Shown one piece after another: positions 8,916 through 18,009 of a stretch of DNA of 64,000 nt. The notes under the pieces were generated by a model, which saw nothing but the letters and a program-made list of their open reading frames with translations, was not told the origin of the DNA and did not search any database. The stretch's first letter is position 1. The number at the start of each line of letters is the position of its first letter. This DNA comes from Pseudomonas grandcourensis (GTDB lineage: Bacteria; Pseudomonadota; Gammaproteobacteria; Pseudomonadales; Pseudomonadaceae): assembly GCF_039909015.1 (NCBI RefSeq), contig NZ_CP150919.1, positions 410,501 through 474,500 of the forward strand, given 5' to 3'. The position numbers were made by a program, and so were the translations under genes.

Positions 8916-10439
8916 ATGTCCCAGGCTGAAAAAATCGTTATCACCGAGGCGCAGGTCACTTGGCAGGACGTGGTTGCCGTGGCCCGCGATGGCGCGCAGC
9001 TTGAACTGTCGGCGGCGATCTGGGCGCGCATCGAAAACGCGCAGGCCATCGTCCAGCGCATCGTCACCAGCGGCGAACGTGCCTACGGCATCAACACCGG
9101 CCTGGGCGCGCTGTGCAACGTCTCGCTGCAGGACGAACAACTCAGCCAGTTGTCGCGCAACACCTTGCTCAGCCACGCTTGCGGCGTTGGCGCGCCACTG
9201 ACCAACGAGCAGACCCGTTCGATCATGTGCGCCGCCGTCGTCAACTACAGCCACGGCAAATCCGGCCTGCACCGTCAGGTCGTCGAAGCTCTGCTGGCGC
9301 TGCTCAACCGTGGCATCACCCCACAAGTGCCGTCCCAGGGTTCCGTGGGCTACCTGACCCACATGGCGCACATCGGCATCGCGCTGCTGGGTGTCGGCAA
9401 TGTCAGCTATCGCGGCCAGGTCGTTTCCGCCCAGCAAGCGCTGGCTGAAGAAGGCCTGCAACCGGTCAAGCTCGGTGCCAAGGACGGTTTGTGCCTGGTC
9501 AACGGTACGCCGTGCATGACCGGCCTGAGCTGCCTGGCGATTGCCGATGCGACGCGCCTGCTGGAATGGGCCGACGTGATTGGTGCCATGAGCTTTGAAG
9601 CCCAGCGCGGGCAGATCGACGCCTTCGATGCCGAGATCATTGCGCTCAAGCCGCACCCGGGCATGCAACAGGTCGGGATCAACCTGCGGGCCTTGCTCGA
9701 CGGCAGCGAAGTGATTGCCCAGAGCAAAGGCATCCGTACCCAGGATGCCCTGAGCATTCGCTCGATCCCGCAGGTGCACGGCGCCGCTCGCGACCAATTG
9801 GTTCACGCGACCAAACAGATCGAAACCGAACTCAACGGCGCCACCGACAACCCGTTGGTGCTGGGCACTGCGGACAATTACCGAGTGGTGTCCCAGGCCA
9901 ACCCCCACGGCCAGTCCGTGGCAATGGCGGCGGACCTGCTGGCGATTGCCATGGCGGAAATCGGCTCCATCGCCGAGCGTCGCCTGGACCGCTTGATCAA
10001 CCCGCACGTCAGCGGCCTGCCGGCGTTCCTGGTGGCCAACCCGGGGGTGAACTCCGGGATGATGATCGTGCAATACGTCGCCGCTTCGCTGTGCGCGGAG
10101 AACCGTCAACTGGCGCAACCGGCGGTGCTGGATAACTTCGTGACGTCGGGCCTGCAGGAAGATCACCTGAGCCTGGGCACCAACGCCGCGTTGAAGCTGC
10201 ATCGCGCGCTGGAAAACTGCACGCAGATCCTCGCCATCGAGTATTTGCTGGCGGCCCAGGCGTTTGAATTTTTGAAAGAACAACGCTTCGGCGCAGGCAC
10301 CGATGCGGCCTGGCGTCTGCTGCGCGAGCACGTTGCCCCTTACGACCAGGATCGCTGGTTGGCACCGGACATTGCCGCCGCTGCCGCGGTATTGAAAGAC
10401 CCGATTTTGCTGCACAACGCTTTTCCAAACCTGAACTGA
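8916..10439 (+). CDS. hutH1: Histidine ammonia-lyase paralogue HutH1 lacking the MIO triad
   Basis: A 507-residue member of the aromatic amino acid lyase family. The start at 8916 is chosen because GAGG sits six bases before it; an in-frame ATG at 8904 has no such site. The block that forms the MIO cofactor, [14 protein letters not shown] in HutH2, reads GSVG-YLTHMAH here (residues 142-152), so Ala-Ser-Gly is precisely missing. Other positions also differ from the HutH2 neighbour: DPYSLR is DALSIR (loss of the second catalytic Tyr), and GNFHAEP is ANPHGQS. AYGINTG (Tyr57), DNPLV and QEDH are kept. The frame is intact over its full length. In SBW25 one of two hutH genes in the operon was reported non-functional, which fits. 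It is unlikely to be an ordinary ammonia-lyase; its real role is unknown. Confidence 0.85.
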   Translation: MSQAEKIVITEAQVTWQDVVAVARDGAQLELSAAIWARIENAQAIVQRIVTSGERAYGINTGLGALCNVSLQDEQLSQLSRNTLLSHACGVGAPLTNEQTRSIMCAAVVNYSHGKSGLHRQVVEALLALLNRGITPQVPSQGSVGYLTHMAHIGIALLGVGNVSYRGQVVSAQQALAEEGLQPVKLGAKDGLCLVNGTPCMTGLSCLAIADATRLLEWADVIGAMSFEAQRGQIDAFDAEIIALKPHPGMQQVGINLRALLDGSEVIAQSKGIRTQDALSIRSIPQVHGAARDQLVHATKQIETELNGATDNPLVLGTADNYRVVSQANPHGQSVAMAADLLAIAMAEIGSIAERRLDRLINPHVSGLPAFLVANPGVNSGMMIVQYVAASLCAENRQLAQPAVLDNFVTSGLQEDHLSLGTNAALKLHRALENCTQILAIEYLLAAQAFEFLKEQRFGAGTDAAWRLLREHVAPYDQDRWLAPDIAAAAAVLKDPILLHNAFPNLN

Positions 10440-10464
10440 TCTCAACAACACCAGCGTGCCAAGG

Positions 10465-10489
10465 CGCGTCTCCCCAAAAGGCAGACGCG
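10465..10489. other. Small inverted repeat between hutH1 and hutH2
   Basis: CGCGTCT (10465-10471) and AGACGCG (10483-10489) can pair around an 11-base loop. No T-run follows, so it is a possible processing or stabilising hairpin rather than a terminator. Confidence 0.4.
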
Positions 10490-10525
10490 ACGGACAACGG
10501 ACATCTCCGGAGCGTCTGGTGAGTT

Positions 10526-10533
10526 AACAACAA
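10526..10533 (+). promoter_or_regulatory. Candidate Hfq/Crc (CA motif) site before hutH2
   Basis: AACAACAA matches AAnAAnAA exactly and lies just upstream of the hutH2 ribosome binding site (AAGGAG near 10541). Binding by Hfq/Crc would block translation of the functional ammonia-lyase when preferred carbon is present. No equivalent motif precedes hutH1. Confidence 0.5.
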
Positions 10534-10552
10534 CTCTCAAAAGGAGCACAAA

Positions 10553-12085
10553 ATGACTGCGCTAAACCTGATTCCCGGCCAACTGACCCTCGCCCAACTG
10601 CGTGACGTCTATCAGCAACCGGTGAAACTGACCCTCGACCACAGTGCCTCGGCCCAGATCGAAGCCAGCGTTGCCTGCGTGGAACAAATCCTCGCCGAGA
10701 ACCGCACCGCTTACGGCATCAACACCGGTTTCGGCCTGCTGGCCTCGACCCGCATCGCCAGCGAAGACCTGGAAAACCTGCAGCGCTCGCTGGTGCTGTC
10801 CCACGCTGCCGGTGTCGGCCAGCCGATCAGCGATCAGCTGGTGCGTCTGATCATGGTGCTCAAGGTCAACAGCCTGAGCCGTGGTTTCTCTGGCATCCGC
10901 CGTGTGGTGATCGACGCGCTGATCGCCCTGATCAACGCCGAGGTGTACCCGCACATTCCATTGAAAGGTTCGGTCGGTGCTTCCGGTGACCTGGCGCCTC
11001 TGGCCCACATGTCGCTGGTACTGCTGGGCGAAGGCAAGGCCCGCTATAAAGGCGAGTGGATGGAAGCCACCGAAGCGCTGAAAGTTGCCGGTCTTACCCC
11101 GCTGACCCTGGCCGCGAAAGAAGGCCTGGCGCTGCTCAACGGCACTCAGGTGTCCACCGCTTTTGCCCTGCGTGGCCTGTTCGAAGGCGAGGACCTGTTC
11201 GCCGGTGCCCTGGCACTGGGCGGCCTGACCGTTGAAGCGGTATTGGGCTCGCGCTCGCCGTTCGATGCCCGTATCCACGCTGCCCGTGGCCAGAAAGGCC
11301 AGATCGACGCCGCCGCCGCTTACCGCGACCTGCTGGGCGAGCGCAGCGAAGTCTCCGACTCCCATGAAAACTGCGAGAAGGTACAAGACCCGTACTCCCT
11401 GCGTTGCCAGCCACAAGTGATGGGCGCCTGCCTGACCCAGTTCCGTCAGGCGGCCGAAGTGCTGGCGATCGAGGCCAACGCCGTTTCCGACAACCCGTTG
11501 GTGTTCGCCGCTGAAGGTGACGTGATCTCCGGTGGCAACTTCCACGCCGAGCCGGTGGCCATGGCCGCTGACAACATGGCATTGGCCATCGCTGAAATCG
11601 GTTCCCTGAGTGAGCGCCGTATCTCGCTGATGATGGACAAGCACATGTCGCAACTGCCGCCGTTCCTGGTGGCCAACGGTGGCGTGAACTCCGGCTTCAT
11701 GATCGCCCAAGTTACCGCGGCTGCACTGGCCAGCGAGAACAAGGCGTTGTCCCATCCGCATTCGGTGGACAGCCTGCCGACTTCCGCCAACCAGGAAGAC
11801 CACGTATCGATGGCGCCAGCGGCTGGCAAGCGTCTGTGGGAAATGGCCGAAAACACCCGTGGGATTCTCGCGGTGGAATGGCTGGCGGCGGTACAGGGCC
11901 TGGACCTGCGCAACGGCTTGAAGACTTCGCCAAAACTGGAAAAGGCTCGGGCCATCCTGCGTAACGACGTGCCGTTCTACGAGAAGGACCGCTTCTTTGC
12001 ACCGGACATCAATGCGGCGACTGAACTGCTGGCCTCGCGTTGCTTGAACGAACTGGTGACGGCCAAGTTGCTGCCTAGCCTGTAA
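10553..12085 (+). CDS. hutH2: Histidine ammonia-lyase HutH2
   Basis: Deaminates L-histidine non-oxidatively to urocanate and ammonia, the first pathway step. The 510-residue length is normal. The MIO-forming triad Ala143-Ser144-Gly145 lies in [14 protein letters not shown]; Tyr54 in AYGINTGFG, the [10 protein letters not shown] block and QEDH near the C-terminus are the other catalytic regions. A good AAGGAG precedes the ATG. It follows hutH1, a paralogue without the triad, so HutH2 should carry all the ammonia-lyase activity of the locus. An upstream AACAACAA suggests Hfq/Crc control. Confidence 0.97.
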   Translation: MTALNLIPGQLTLAQLRDVYQQPVKLTLDHSASAQIEASVACVEQILAENRTAYGINTGFGLLASTRIASEDLENLQRSLVLSHAAGVGQPISDQLVRLIMVLKVNSLSRGFSGIRRVVIDALIALINAEVYPHIPLKGSVGASGDLAPLAHMSLVLLGEGKARYKGEWMEATEALKVAGLTPLTLAAKEGLALLNGTQVSTAFALRGLFEGEDLFAGALALGGLTVEAVLGSRSPFDARIHAARGQKGQIDAAAAYRDLLGERSEVSDSHENCEKVQDPYSLRCQPQVMGACLTQFRQAAEVLAIEANAVSDNPLVFAAEGDVISGGNFHAEPVAMAADNMALAIAEIGSLSERRISLMMDKHMSQLPPFLVANGGVNSGFMIAQVTAAALASENKALSHPHSVDSLPTSANQEDHVSMAPAAGKRLWEMAENTRGILAVEWLAAVQGLDLRNGLKTSPKLEKARAILRNDVPFYEKDRFFAPDINAATELLASRCLNELVTAKLLPSL

Positions 12086-12091
12086 TGGCCC

Positions 12092-12155
12092 CTTCGCGAG
12101 CAGGCTCGCTCCCACGGGTGCATGCCATCCAATGTGGGGGCGAGTCCGCTCGCGA
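12092..12155. repeat. REPIN-like inverted repeat, family B, between hutH2 and hutTh
   Basis: Left element contains CTTCGCGAGCAGGCTCGCTC, right element TGTGGGGGCGAGTCCGCTCG. The right arm has accumulated mismatches, so this is a degenerate copy of the repeat at 8810. Confidence 0.8.
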
Positions 12156-12170
12156 TTCGATTTTGCGTCG

Positions 12171-12178
12171 AATAACAA
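12171..12178 (+). promoter_or_regulatory. Candidate Hfq/Crc (CA motif) site before hutTh
   Basis: AATAACAA matches AAnAAnAA and is followed by further A-rich bases up to the ribosome binding site AGGGACGAG of hutTh. It is the third such motif next to a ribosome binding site in this operon. Confidence 0.45.
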
Positions 12179-12194
12179 TAATTAGGGACGAGAA

Positions 12195-13601
12195 ATGGCA
12201 CAGCCAGAAAAAGGTTTGAAACGCGGGCTCTCTGCCCGACATATTCGCTTCATGGCGCTGGGGTCGGCTATCGGCACCGGGCTGTTTTATGGATCCGCCT
12301 CGGCCATTCAAATGGCCGGGCCTGCGGTACTGCTCGCTTACCTGATTGGTGGCGCGGCGGTGTTCATGGTCATGCGCGCCCTCGGTGAGATGGCGGTGCA
12401 CAACCCGGTGGCCGGCTCTTTCGGCCAGTACGCCAGCACCTACCTGGGGCCGATGGCGGGCTTCATCCTCGGTTGGACCTACGCATTCGAAATGGTCATC
12501 GTCGGCATGGCCGACGTCACGGCATTCGGGATCTACATGGGCTTCTGGTTCCCGGAGGTCTCCCGCTGGATCTGGGTGCTGGGTGTCGTTTCCATCGTTG
12601 GCGGCCTGAACCTGTGCAACGTCAAAGTCTTCGGTGAAATGGAGTTCTGGCTGTCGCTGCTCAAGGTCGCGGCCATCGTCGCGATGATCCTGGGTGGTTT
12701 CGGCATCATGCTGTTCGGTATCAGCTCGGCCCCCGGCCAAGCGACCGACATCAGCAATCTCTGGACCCAGGGCGGCTTCATGCCCAACGGCATGGGCGGT
12801 CTGATCGCTTCGTTCGCGGTGGTGATGTTTGCGTTTGGCGGTATTGAAATCATCGGCGTAACGGCAGGTGAAGCCAAGGACCCGCAGCACGTGCTGCCCC
12901 GGGCGATCAATGCCGTACCGTTGCGGATCCTGCTGTTCTACGTGCTGACGATGCTGGTGCTGATGTCGATCTTTCCATGGCAGCAGATCGGCAGCCAGGG
13001 CAGCCCGTTCGTGCAGATTTTCGACAAGCTGGGAATCAGTTCGGCGGCCACCATCCTCAATATCGTGGTGATCACGGCGGCGATTTCGGCGATCAACAGT
13101 GACATCTTCGGCGCTGGCCGCATGATGTTCGGTCTGGCCCAGCAAGGGCATGCACCCAAGGGCTTCGCCCGCCTGTCGCGCAATGGCGTGCCATGGATGA
13201 CGGTCGTGGTGATGAGTGCTGCGCTGTTGCTGGGCGTATTGCTGAACTACCTGATCCCGGAAAACGTGTTCCTGCTGATCGCTTCCATCGCGACCTTTGC
13301 CACGGTGTGGGTCTGGCTGATGATTCTGGTGACTCAAGTGGCCATGCGCCGCTCCATGAGCGCCGAGCAGGTCGCGCAACTGAAATTCCCGGTACCGCTC
13401 TGGCCCTATGCGCCGGCGGCGGCGATTGCCTTCATGCTGTTCATTTTCGGCGTGCTGGGCTATTTCCCGGACACCCAGGCAGCGCTGATCGTCGGCGTGG
13501 TCTGGATCGTGTTGCTGGTGCTGGCTTACCTGACGTGGGTGAAACCGGCGGCGGGCCAGGCAGCCCTGGTGACGCAGGACCCTACTTTTTCTCATCGATA
13601 A
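12195..13601 (+). CDS. hutTh: Histidine permease HutTh (APC family amino acid transporter)
   Basis: A 468-residue inner-membrane transporter of the amino acid permease (AAT/APC) family, with the family N-terminus [20 protein letters not shown] that binds the substrate backbone and about 12 transmembrane segments. The counterpart in the SBW25 hut operon is the main histidine transporter. It lies between hutH2 and hutI, and hutI follows after 17 bases, so it is within the operon. The ATG at 12195 is preceded by GGGACGAG. Confidence 0.88.
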   Translation: MAQPEKGLKRGLSARHIRFMALGSAIGTGLFYGSASAIQMAGPAVLLAYLIGGAAVFMVMRALGEMAVHNPVAGSFGQYASTYLGPMAGFILGWTYAFEMVIVGMADVTAFGIYMGFWFPEVSRWIWVLGVVSIVGGLNLCNVKVFGEMEFWLSLLKVAAIVAMILGGFGIMLFGISSAPGQATDISNLWTQGGFMPNGMGGLIASFAVVMFAFGGIEIIGVTAGEAKDPQHVLPRAINAVPLRILLFYVLTMLVLMSIFPWQQIGSQGSPFVQIFDKLGISSAATILNIVVITAAISAINSDIFGAGRMMFGLAQQGHAPKGFARLSRNGVPWMTVVVMSAALLLGVLLNYLIPENVFLLIASIATFATVWVWLMILVTQVAMRRSMSAEQVAQLKFPVPLWPYAPAAAIAFMLFIFGVLGYFPDTQAALIVGVVWIVLLVLAYLTWVKPAAGQAALVTQDPTFSHR

Positions 13602-13618
13602 CCTAATGGAGGCCACGG

Positions 13619-14824
13619 ATGAAAACTCTCTGGCAACACTGTCACGTCGCAACCATGGCACAAGGCGTCTACTCGATCATCGAGGATGCGGCCATCGTGA
13701 CGTCAGGAGCGCACATTGAGTGGATCGGCCCGCGCGGTGAATTGCCGGCGGGCGAGTACCCGGCCGTCAATGATTTGAACGGGGCCTGGGTCACGCCAGG
13801 CCTGATCGACTGTCACACTCACACGGTGTTCGGCGGTAACCGCAGCGGTGAATTCGAACAGCGCCTGCAAGGCGTCAGCTACGCGGAAATCGCCGCCAGC
13901 GGTGGCGGCATCGCCAGCACCGTGCGCGCAACCCGTGCCGCCAGCGAAGACGAATTGTTTGCCAGTGCCGCCAAACGCCTGAAAAGCCTGATGCGTGATG
14001 GCGTCACCAGCATCGAAATCAAGTCCGGCTACGGCCTGGACCTGGCCAACGAACGCAAGATGCTGCGCGTGGCCCGTCGCCTCGGCGCGGAACTGCCAGT
14101 CAGCGTGCGCAGCACCTGCCTGGCAGCTCATGCCCTGCCGCCGGAGTACAAGGACCGCGCTGACGACTATATCGATCACATCTGCGCCGACATGCTCCCG
14201 GCCTTGGCCGCCGAGGGATTGGTGGACGCAGTGGACGCGTTCTGCGAGTACCTGGCGTTCTCCCCGGCGCAGGTCGAGCGGGTGTTCATTACCGCCCAGG
14301 AACTGGGCTTGCCAGTGAAGCTGCACGCCGAGCAGTTGTCGTCGCTGCATGGCTCGAGCCTGGCGGCGCGTTATCACGCGTTGTCCGCCGATCACCTGGA
14401 GTTCATGACCGAGGACGACGCCATTGCCATGGCCAAGTCCGGCACGGTTGCGGTGCTGTTGCCCGGCGCCTTTTACTTCCTGCGCGAAACCCAATTGCCA
14501 CCGATGGAAGCCCTGCGCAAGCACGGCGTGAAAATCGCCATCGCCAGCGACCTCAACCCGGGTACCTCACCGGCACTGTCGTTGCGCCTGATGCTGAACA
14601 TGGCTTGCACCTGCTTCCGCATGACCCCGGAAGAAGCCCTGGCTGGCGCGACGATTCACGCCGCCACCGCATTGGGCATGGCCGGCACCCATGGCTCGCT
14701 GGAGGTCGGCAAGGTCGCGGATTTCGTCGCCTGGCAAATCGATCGTCCGGCCGACCTGTGTTACTGGCTGGGCGGCGACCTGGAAAAACGCGTCGTGCGC
14801 CACGGCGTCGAATCAAGTCTGTAG
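13619..14824 (+). CDS. hutI: Imidazolonepropionase HutI
   Basis: Hydrolyses 4-imidazolone-5-propionate to N-formimino-L-glutamate, the third step. The 401-residue protein is a metal-dependent amidohydrolase with metal-binding [10 protein letters not shown] (His66, His68), [10 protein letters not shown] in the barrel and the late aspartate in [11 protein letters not shown]. An AGG-containing ribosome binding site precedes the ATG at 13619. It is followed closely by hutG. Confidence 0.97.
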   Translation: MKTLWQHCHVATMAQGVYSIIEDAAIVTSGAHIEWIGPRGELPAGEYPAVNDLNGAWVTPGLIDCHTHTVFGGNRSGEFEQRLQGVSYAEIAASGGGIASTVRATRAASEDELFASAAKRLKSLMRDGVTSIEIKSGYGLDLANERKMLRVARRLGAELPVSVRSTCLAAHALPPEYKDRADDYIDHICADMLPALAAEGLVDAVDAFCEYLAFSPAQVERVFITAQELGLPVKLHAEQLSSLHGSSLAARYHALSADHLEFMTEDDAIAMAKSGTVAVLLPGAFYFLRETQLPPMEALRKHGVKIAIASDLNPGTSPALSLRLMLNMACTCFRMTPEEALAGATIHAATALGMAGTHGSLEVGKVADFVAWQIDRPADLCYWLGGDLEKRVVRHGVESSL

Positions 14825-14834
14825 GAGATCTGTT

Positions 14835-15638
14835 GTGGATAAGGTTCTGAACTTCAAACAAGGCCGCGTACCGCTGCTGATCAGCATGCCCCACGCTGGC
14901 GTGCGCCTGACCCCGGCAGTCGAAGCCGGATTGATCCCTGACGCGAAAAGCCTGCCGGACACCGACTGGCACATCCCGCAGCTGTACGACTTTGCCGCTG
15001 AACTGGGCGCCAGCACCCTGGCGGCCGAGTACTCGCGGTTCGTCATCGACCTGAACCGGCCGTCCGACGACAAGCCTTTGTACGTCGGCGCGACTACCGG
15101 TCTGTATCCGGCCACGTTGTTCGACGGCATACCGTTGTTCCGCGAAGGCTTGGAACCTTCTGCCGATGAGCGTGCTACTTACCTGGAACAGATCTGGACG
15201 CCGTATCACAACACCTTGCAAAACGAACTGGCGCGCCTCAAGGCCGAGTTCGGCTATGCGCTGCTGTTCGATGCCCACTCGATCCGCTCGATCATCCCGC
15301 ACCTGTTCGACGGCAAGCTGCCGGACTTCAACCTCGGCACCTTCAACGGCGCCAGTTGCGATCCACAGCTTGCGACCCGACTGGAAGCGATCTGCGCGCT
15401 TCACGACAATTACACCCACGTACTCAACGGACGCTTCAAGGGCGGGCACATCACCCGCCATTACGGCAACCCGGCCGAGAACATCCACGCGGTGCAGCTG
15501 GAGTTGGGGCAGTGCACCTACATGGAAGAATTCGAGCCGTTCCGTTATCGCCCGGACCTGGCGGAGCCGACGCGGGTGGTGTTGAAGGAGTTGCTGCAAG
15601 GGTTGCTGGCCTGGGGCGCGAAGCACCACAAGGCTTAA
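14835..15638 (+). CDS. hutG: N-formylglutamate deformylase HutG
   Basis: Hydrolyses N-formyl-L-glutamate to glutamate and formate, completing the five-step route that HutF makes necessary. The frame is open further upstream into hutI, but the GTG at 14835 (protein starting MDKVLNFKQGRVPLLISMPH) is the real start: it follows AGGAGA and comes 10 bases after the hutI stop, giving 267 residues, normal for the FGase family. HSIRSIIPHLFDGKLPDFNLG is the family core with DAHS as likely metal ligands. Last gene of the operon. Confidence 0.95.
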   Translation: MDKVLNFKQGRVPLLISMPHAGVRLTPAVEAGLIPDAKSLPDTDWHIPQLYDFAAELGASTLAAEYSRFVIDLNRPSDDKPLYVGATTGLYPATLFDGIPLFREGLEPSADERATYLEQIWTPYHNTLQNELARLKAEFGYALLFDAHSIRSIIPHLFDGKLPDFNLGTFNGASCDPQLATRLEAICALHDNYTHVLNGRFKGGHITRHYGNPAENIHAVQLELGQCTYMEEFEPFRYRPDLAEPTRVVLKELLQGLLAWGAKHHKA

Positions 15639-15654
15639 TGCCTGGCATATAACC

Positions 15655-15745
15655 CTGTGGGAGCGAGCTTGCTCGCGATAGCGGTCTGTCTGTCACATCT
15701 ATTTCGACTGATCCACCGCCATCGCGAGCAAGCTCGCTCCCACAG
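15655..15745. repeat. REPIN-like inverted repeat, family B, after hutG
   Basis: CTGTGGGAGCGAGCTTGCTC starts the left arm and its complement ends the right arm; the arms match for about 30 bases and flank about 31 bases of unrelated sequence. It is the likely 3' boundary of the hut operon. Confidence 0.88.
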
Positions 15746-15904
15746 GTAAGCGTTCATCTTGAAAGCGCGACGTAACAGTCGCCACTGTGCAAATCTCGGT
15801 CGCCACAGTTCGCTTTTACCGCTCGTCTGCTGCGTAATGTTCTGGTCACGGTGCACAAAGACACCGCCCCGACAATAATCCGCTGCCGCACGAGAATGCT
15901 CTCT

Positions 15905-16861
15905 ATGACAAGCCCCAAAGGTCTGTTCACCCGCTGTCTCTCAATCTTCTGCGGCACTGCTCTGTTGAGCGCCGGCGCCATGGCCGCGGACGACGCTTCC
16001 TGCAAAACCGTGCGCATGGGCGTGGTCAACTGGACCGACGTGATCGCCACCAGCGGCATGGCCGATGTGCTGCTCAATGGTCTGGGCTACGAAAGCAAGC
16101 AAACCAGCGCCGTGCAGCAAATCATCTTCGCCGGCATCCGTGACAAGCGCCTGGACATCTTCCTCGGTTACTGGAAACCGGCGATGGATAAAAACATCGC
16201 ACCCTTCGTGGCGGCCAATCAGGTCAAGGTCATGGACAAACCGAGCCTGGCCGATGCCCAGGCCACCCTCGCGGTTCCTGACTATGTGGCAGCAGCCGGC
16301 CTGAAAACCTTTGCCGACATCGCGAAATTCAAGGATCAACTCGGCGGCAAGATCTACGGCATCGAGCCGGGCAGCGGCGCCAACACCACGATCAAGACCA
16401 TGATCGAAACCAATCACTTCGGCCTGAAGGATTTCAAACTCATCGAGTCCGGTGAAGCCGGCATGCTCGCCGCCGTTCAGCGTGCCGTGAATCGCAAGGA
16501 GTTCGTGGTGTTCGTCGGCTGGACCCCGCATCCGATGAACATCAACATGAAGATCGACTATCTGACTGGCAGTGAAGACGTGTACGGCCCTAATGAAGGC
16601 GCCGCGACCGTTTCCACCGTAACTGCGCCGGATTACGCCCAGCGCTGCCCGAACGTCAATCGCCTGCTGGAAAACCTGACCTTCACCGCTGCTCAGGAAA
16701 GCCAGTTGATGGTGCCGATCATGGAGCGCCAGACGGCTCAGGATGTCGCGAAAAAATGGCTGCGCGACCATCCCGAGGACTTGCAGCGCTGGCTGGCGGG
16801 TGTCAGCAGTTTCGATGGCAAGGATGGCGTGGCGACGGTTCAGGCCAGCCTGAATCACTGA
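15905..16861 (+). CDS. Choline/betaine-type ABC substrate-binding protein (orphan)
   Basis: A 318-residue periplasmic binding protein of the ChoX/CaiX/BetX type (OpuAC family) for quaternary amines. The signal peptide is clear from the ATG at 15905 (MTSPKGLFTRCLSIFCGTAL, cleaved near GAMAADD); other in-frame starts at 15851 and 15896 are possible and no strong ribosome binding site decides. Aromatic cage candidates are Trp in VNWTDV, Tyr-Trp in LGYWKPAMD and Trp in VGWTPHPMN. No permease or ATPase gene adjoins it; REPIN-like repeats isolate it on both sides. Orphan binding proteins of this family in P. aeruginosa dock onto the CbcWV core transporter, so it may use that or the related HutWV. 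Ligand is inferred. Confidence 0.8.
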   Translation: MTSPKGLFTRCLSIFCGTALLSAGAMAADDASCKTVRMGVVNWTDVIATSGMADVLLNGLGYESKQTSAVQQIIFAGIRDKRLDIFLGYWKPAMDKNIAPFVAANQVKVMDKPSLADAQATLAVPDYVAAAGLKTFADIAKFKDQLGGKIYGIEPGSGANTTIKTMIETNHFGLKDFKLIESGEAGMLAAVQRAVNRKEFVVFVGWTPHPMNINMKIDYLTGSEDVYGPNEGAATVSTVTAPDYAQRCPNVNRLLENLTFTAAQESQLMVPIMERQTAQDVAKKWLRDHPEDLQRWLAGVSSFDGKDGVATVQASLNH

Positions 16862-16870
16862 CAGCAAAAC

Positions 16871-16962
16871 CTGTAGGAGCGAGCCTGCTCGCGATAGCGG
16901 TAGGACATTCAGAATTGATGTCGACTGACACGCCGCCATCGCGAGCAGGCTCGCTCCTACAG
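16871..16962. repeat. REPIN-like inverted repeat, family B, after the binding-protein gene
   Basis: Arms starting CTGTAGGAGCGAGCCTGCTC and ending in the complement, about 30 bases each, around about 32 unrelated bases. Confidence 0.88.
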
Positions 16963-16999
16963 GGGATCTCACCCACTTTCCTGAACGGGCATCAGGCTC

Positions 17000-17905
17000 A
17001 TGGCTCCTTATCCGCTTTCCAAACAGATGACGGCATTCGTCGACAAAACCCTGAGCTTCAACAGCACCGACAGCAGCATCACCGGGTTGCGCCAGGCCTA
17101 CAGCGAGATGTGCCGGGCGTTTACCCCGGCACGCCCCGCCGGGTTGCATGTGGTCGATTTCGAGTTGGACGGTGTTGCGGTTCGTTCCTATCAGCCACCG
17201 ACCAGCGGTGCGTCGTGCATCGTTTATCTGCATGGCGGCGGCTGGGTGGTGGGGGACCTGGATTCCCACGATTTCATCTGTGCCGAATGGGCATCGACAC
17301 TCGGTGTACGGGTGATCGCCGTCGATTACCGCCGAGCACCGGAGCATCCGTTTCCCGCCGCGTTCGATGATTGCCTGAAGGTCTGGCGAGCTCTGCGCGC
17401 CGGGCCGTTTCAACTAGATCCAGCCCGCACGCTGGTGGCCGGCGACAGTGCCGGTGGCAACCTGGCGGCGGCGTTGTGCCTGGCGCTGCGCGATGCCGGC
17501 GAGCCAGTGCCATGCGCGCAGGTGCTGATCTATCCGGGGTTGGCCGGCGATCACCAACTGCCGTCGCGCAGTGAGTGCATCGACGCGCCGTTACTCAGCA
17601 GCAGTGACGTCGATTGCTATCACGCGCTTTACCTGCGAGGCACCCGCCATCCGGACGCCTACGCCATGCCATTGCTCGCCACGGACTTCAGCGGACTGCC
17701 ACCGGCATTGATCGCCGTGGCGCAATTCGACCCGTTGCGTGATGACGGCGTGCTATATGCCGAGCGACTGAGTGCTGCGGGTGTTGCTGCCACGCTGTAT
17801 GTCGGCGAGGGGCTGGTCCATGGCTGTTTGCGGGCCCGAGGGCAGGCGGCCGAGGTCGATGCGCTGTACGAAACCTTGTTCGGATATCTGTCGGCAAAAC
17901 TCTGA
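17000..17905 (+). CDS. Alpha/beta hydrolase, HSL-type carboxylesterase
   Basis: A 301-residue hydrolase of the hormone-sensitive-lipase (Aes-like) family. The oxyanion-hole block HGGGW is at residues 78-83 and the nucleophile elbow GDSAGG puts the catalytic serine at 150; Asp in FDPLRDDG and His in VHGCLR complete the likely triad. Members hydrolyse short-chain acyl esters; the physiological substrate cannot be read from the sequence. No signal peptide, so cytoplasmic. It stands between the orphan binding protein and pip with no obvious functional link. The start at 17000 has only a weak ribosome binding site. Confidence 0.85.
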   Translation: MAPYPLSKQMTAFVDKTLSFNSTDSSITGLRQAYSEMCRAFTPARPAGLHVVDFELDGVAVRSYQPPTSGASCIVYLHGGGWVVGDLDSHDFICAEWASTLGVRVIAVDYRRAPEHPFPAAFDDCLKVWRALRAGPFQLDPARTLVAGDSAGGNLAAALCLALRDAGEPVPCAQVLIYPGLAGDHQLPSRSECIDAPLLSSSDVDCYHALYLRGTRHPDAYAMPLLATDFSGLPPALIAVAQFDPLRDDGVLYAERLSAAGVAATLYVGEGLVHGCLRARGQAAEVDALYETLFGYLSAKL

Positions 17906-18009
17906 CTCTGCACGGGCATGCTCATTGACGTAAATCGGGTTTATGATGCCCAACGGCAGAATAATAGAAGTCCCCCCAGGGATGACCTCGACCCCTTACG
18001 GAGTGCGCA

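Noticed and set aside
9330..9372. HutH1 MIO loss as a sequencing error
   Set aside because: The deletion is in frame, exactly three codons, and other catalytic positions differ too, so an error is unlikely.
7839..10451. 870-codon open frame antisense to hutWV and hutH1
   Set aside because: Spans several real genes and a REPIN-like repeat on the other strand; low-complexity His/Gln/Val-rich translation typical of a codon-bias shadow.
12075..13661. Antisense frame over hutTh
   Set aside because: Asp/His/Arg-rich translation of a membrane-protein gene read backwards; no independent support.
14691..14834. Upstream start for hutG inside hutI
   Set aside because: No family match for the extra 48 residues; the GTG at 14835 has a good ribosome binding site and gives the family length.
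15655..16962. Paired repeats flanking the orphan binding-protein gene, resembling a mobile element
   Set aside because: Same REPIN-like family B elements occur across the window; no transposase or target duplication.
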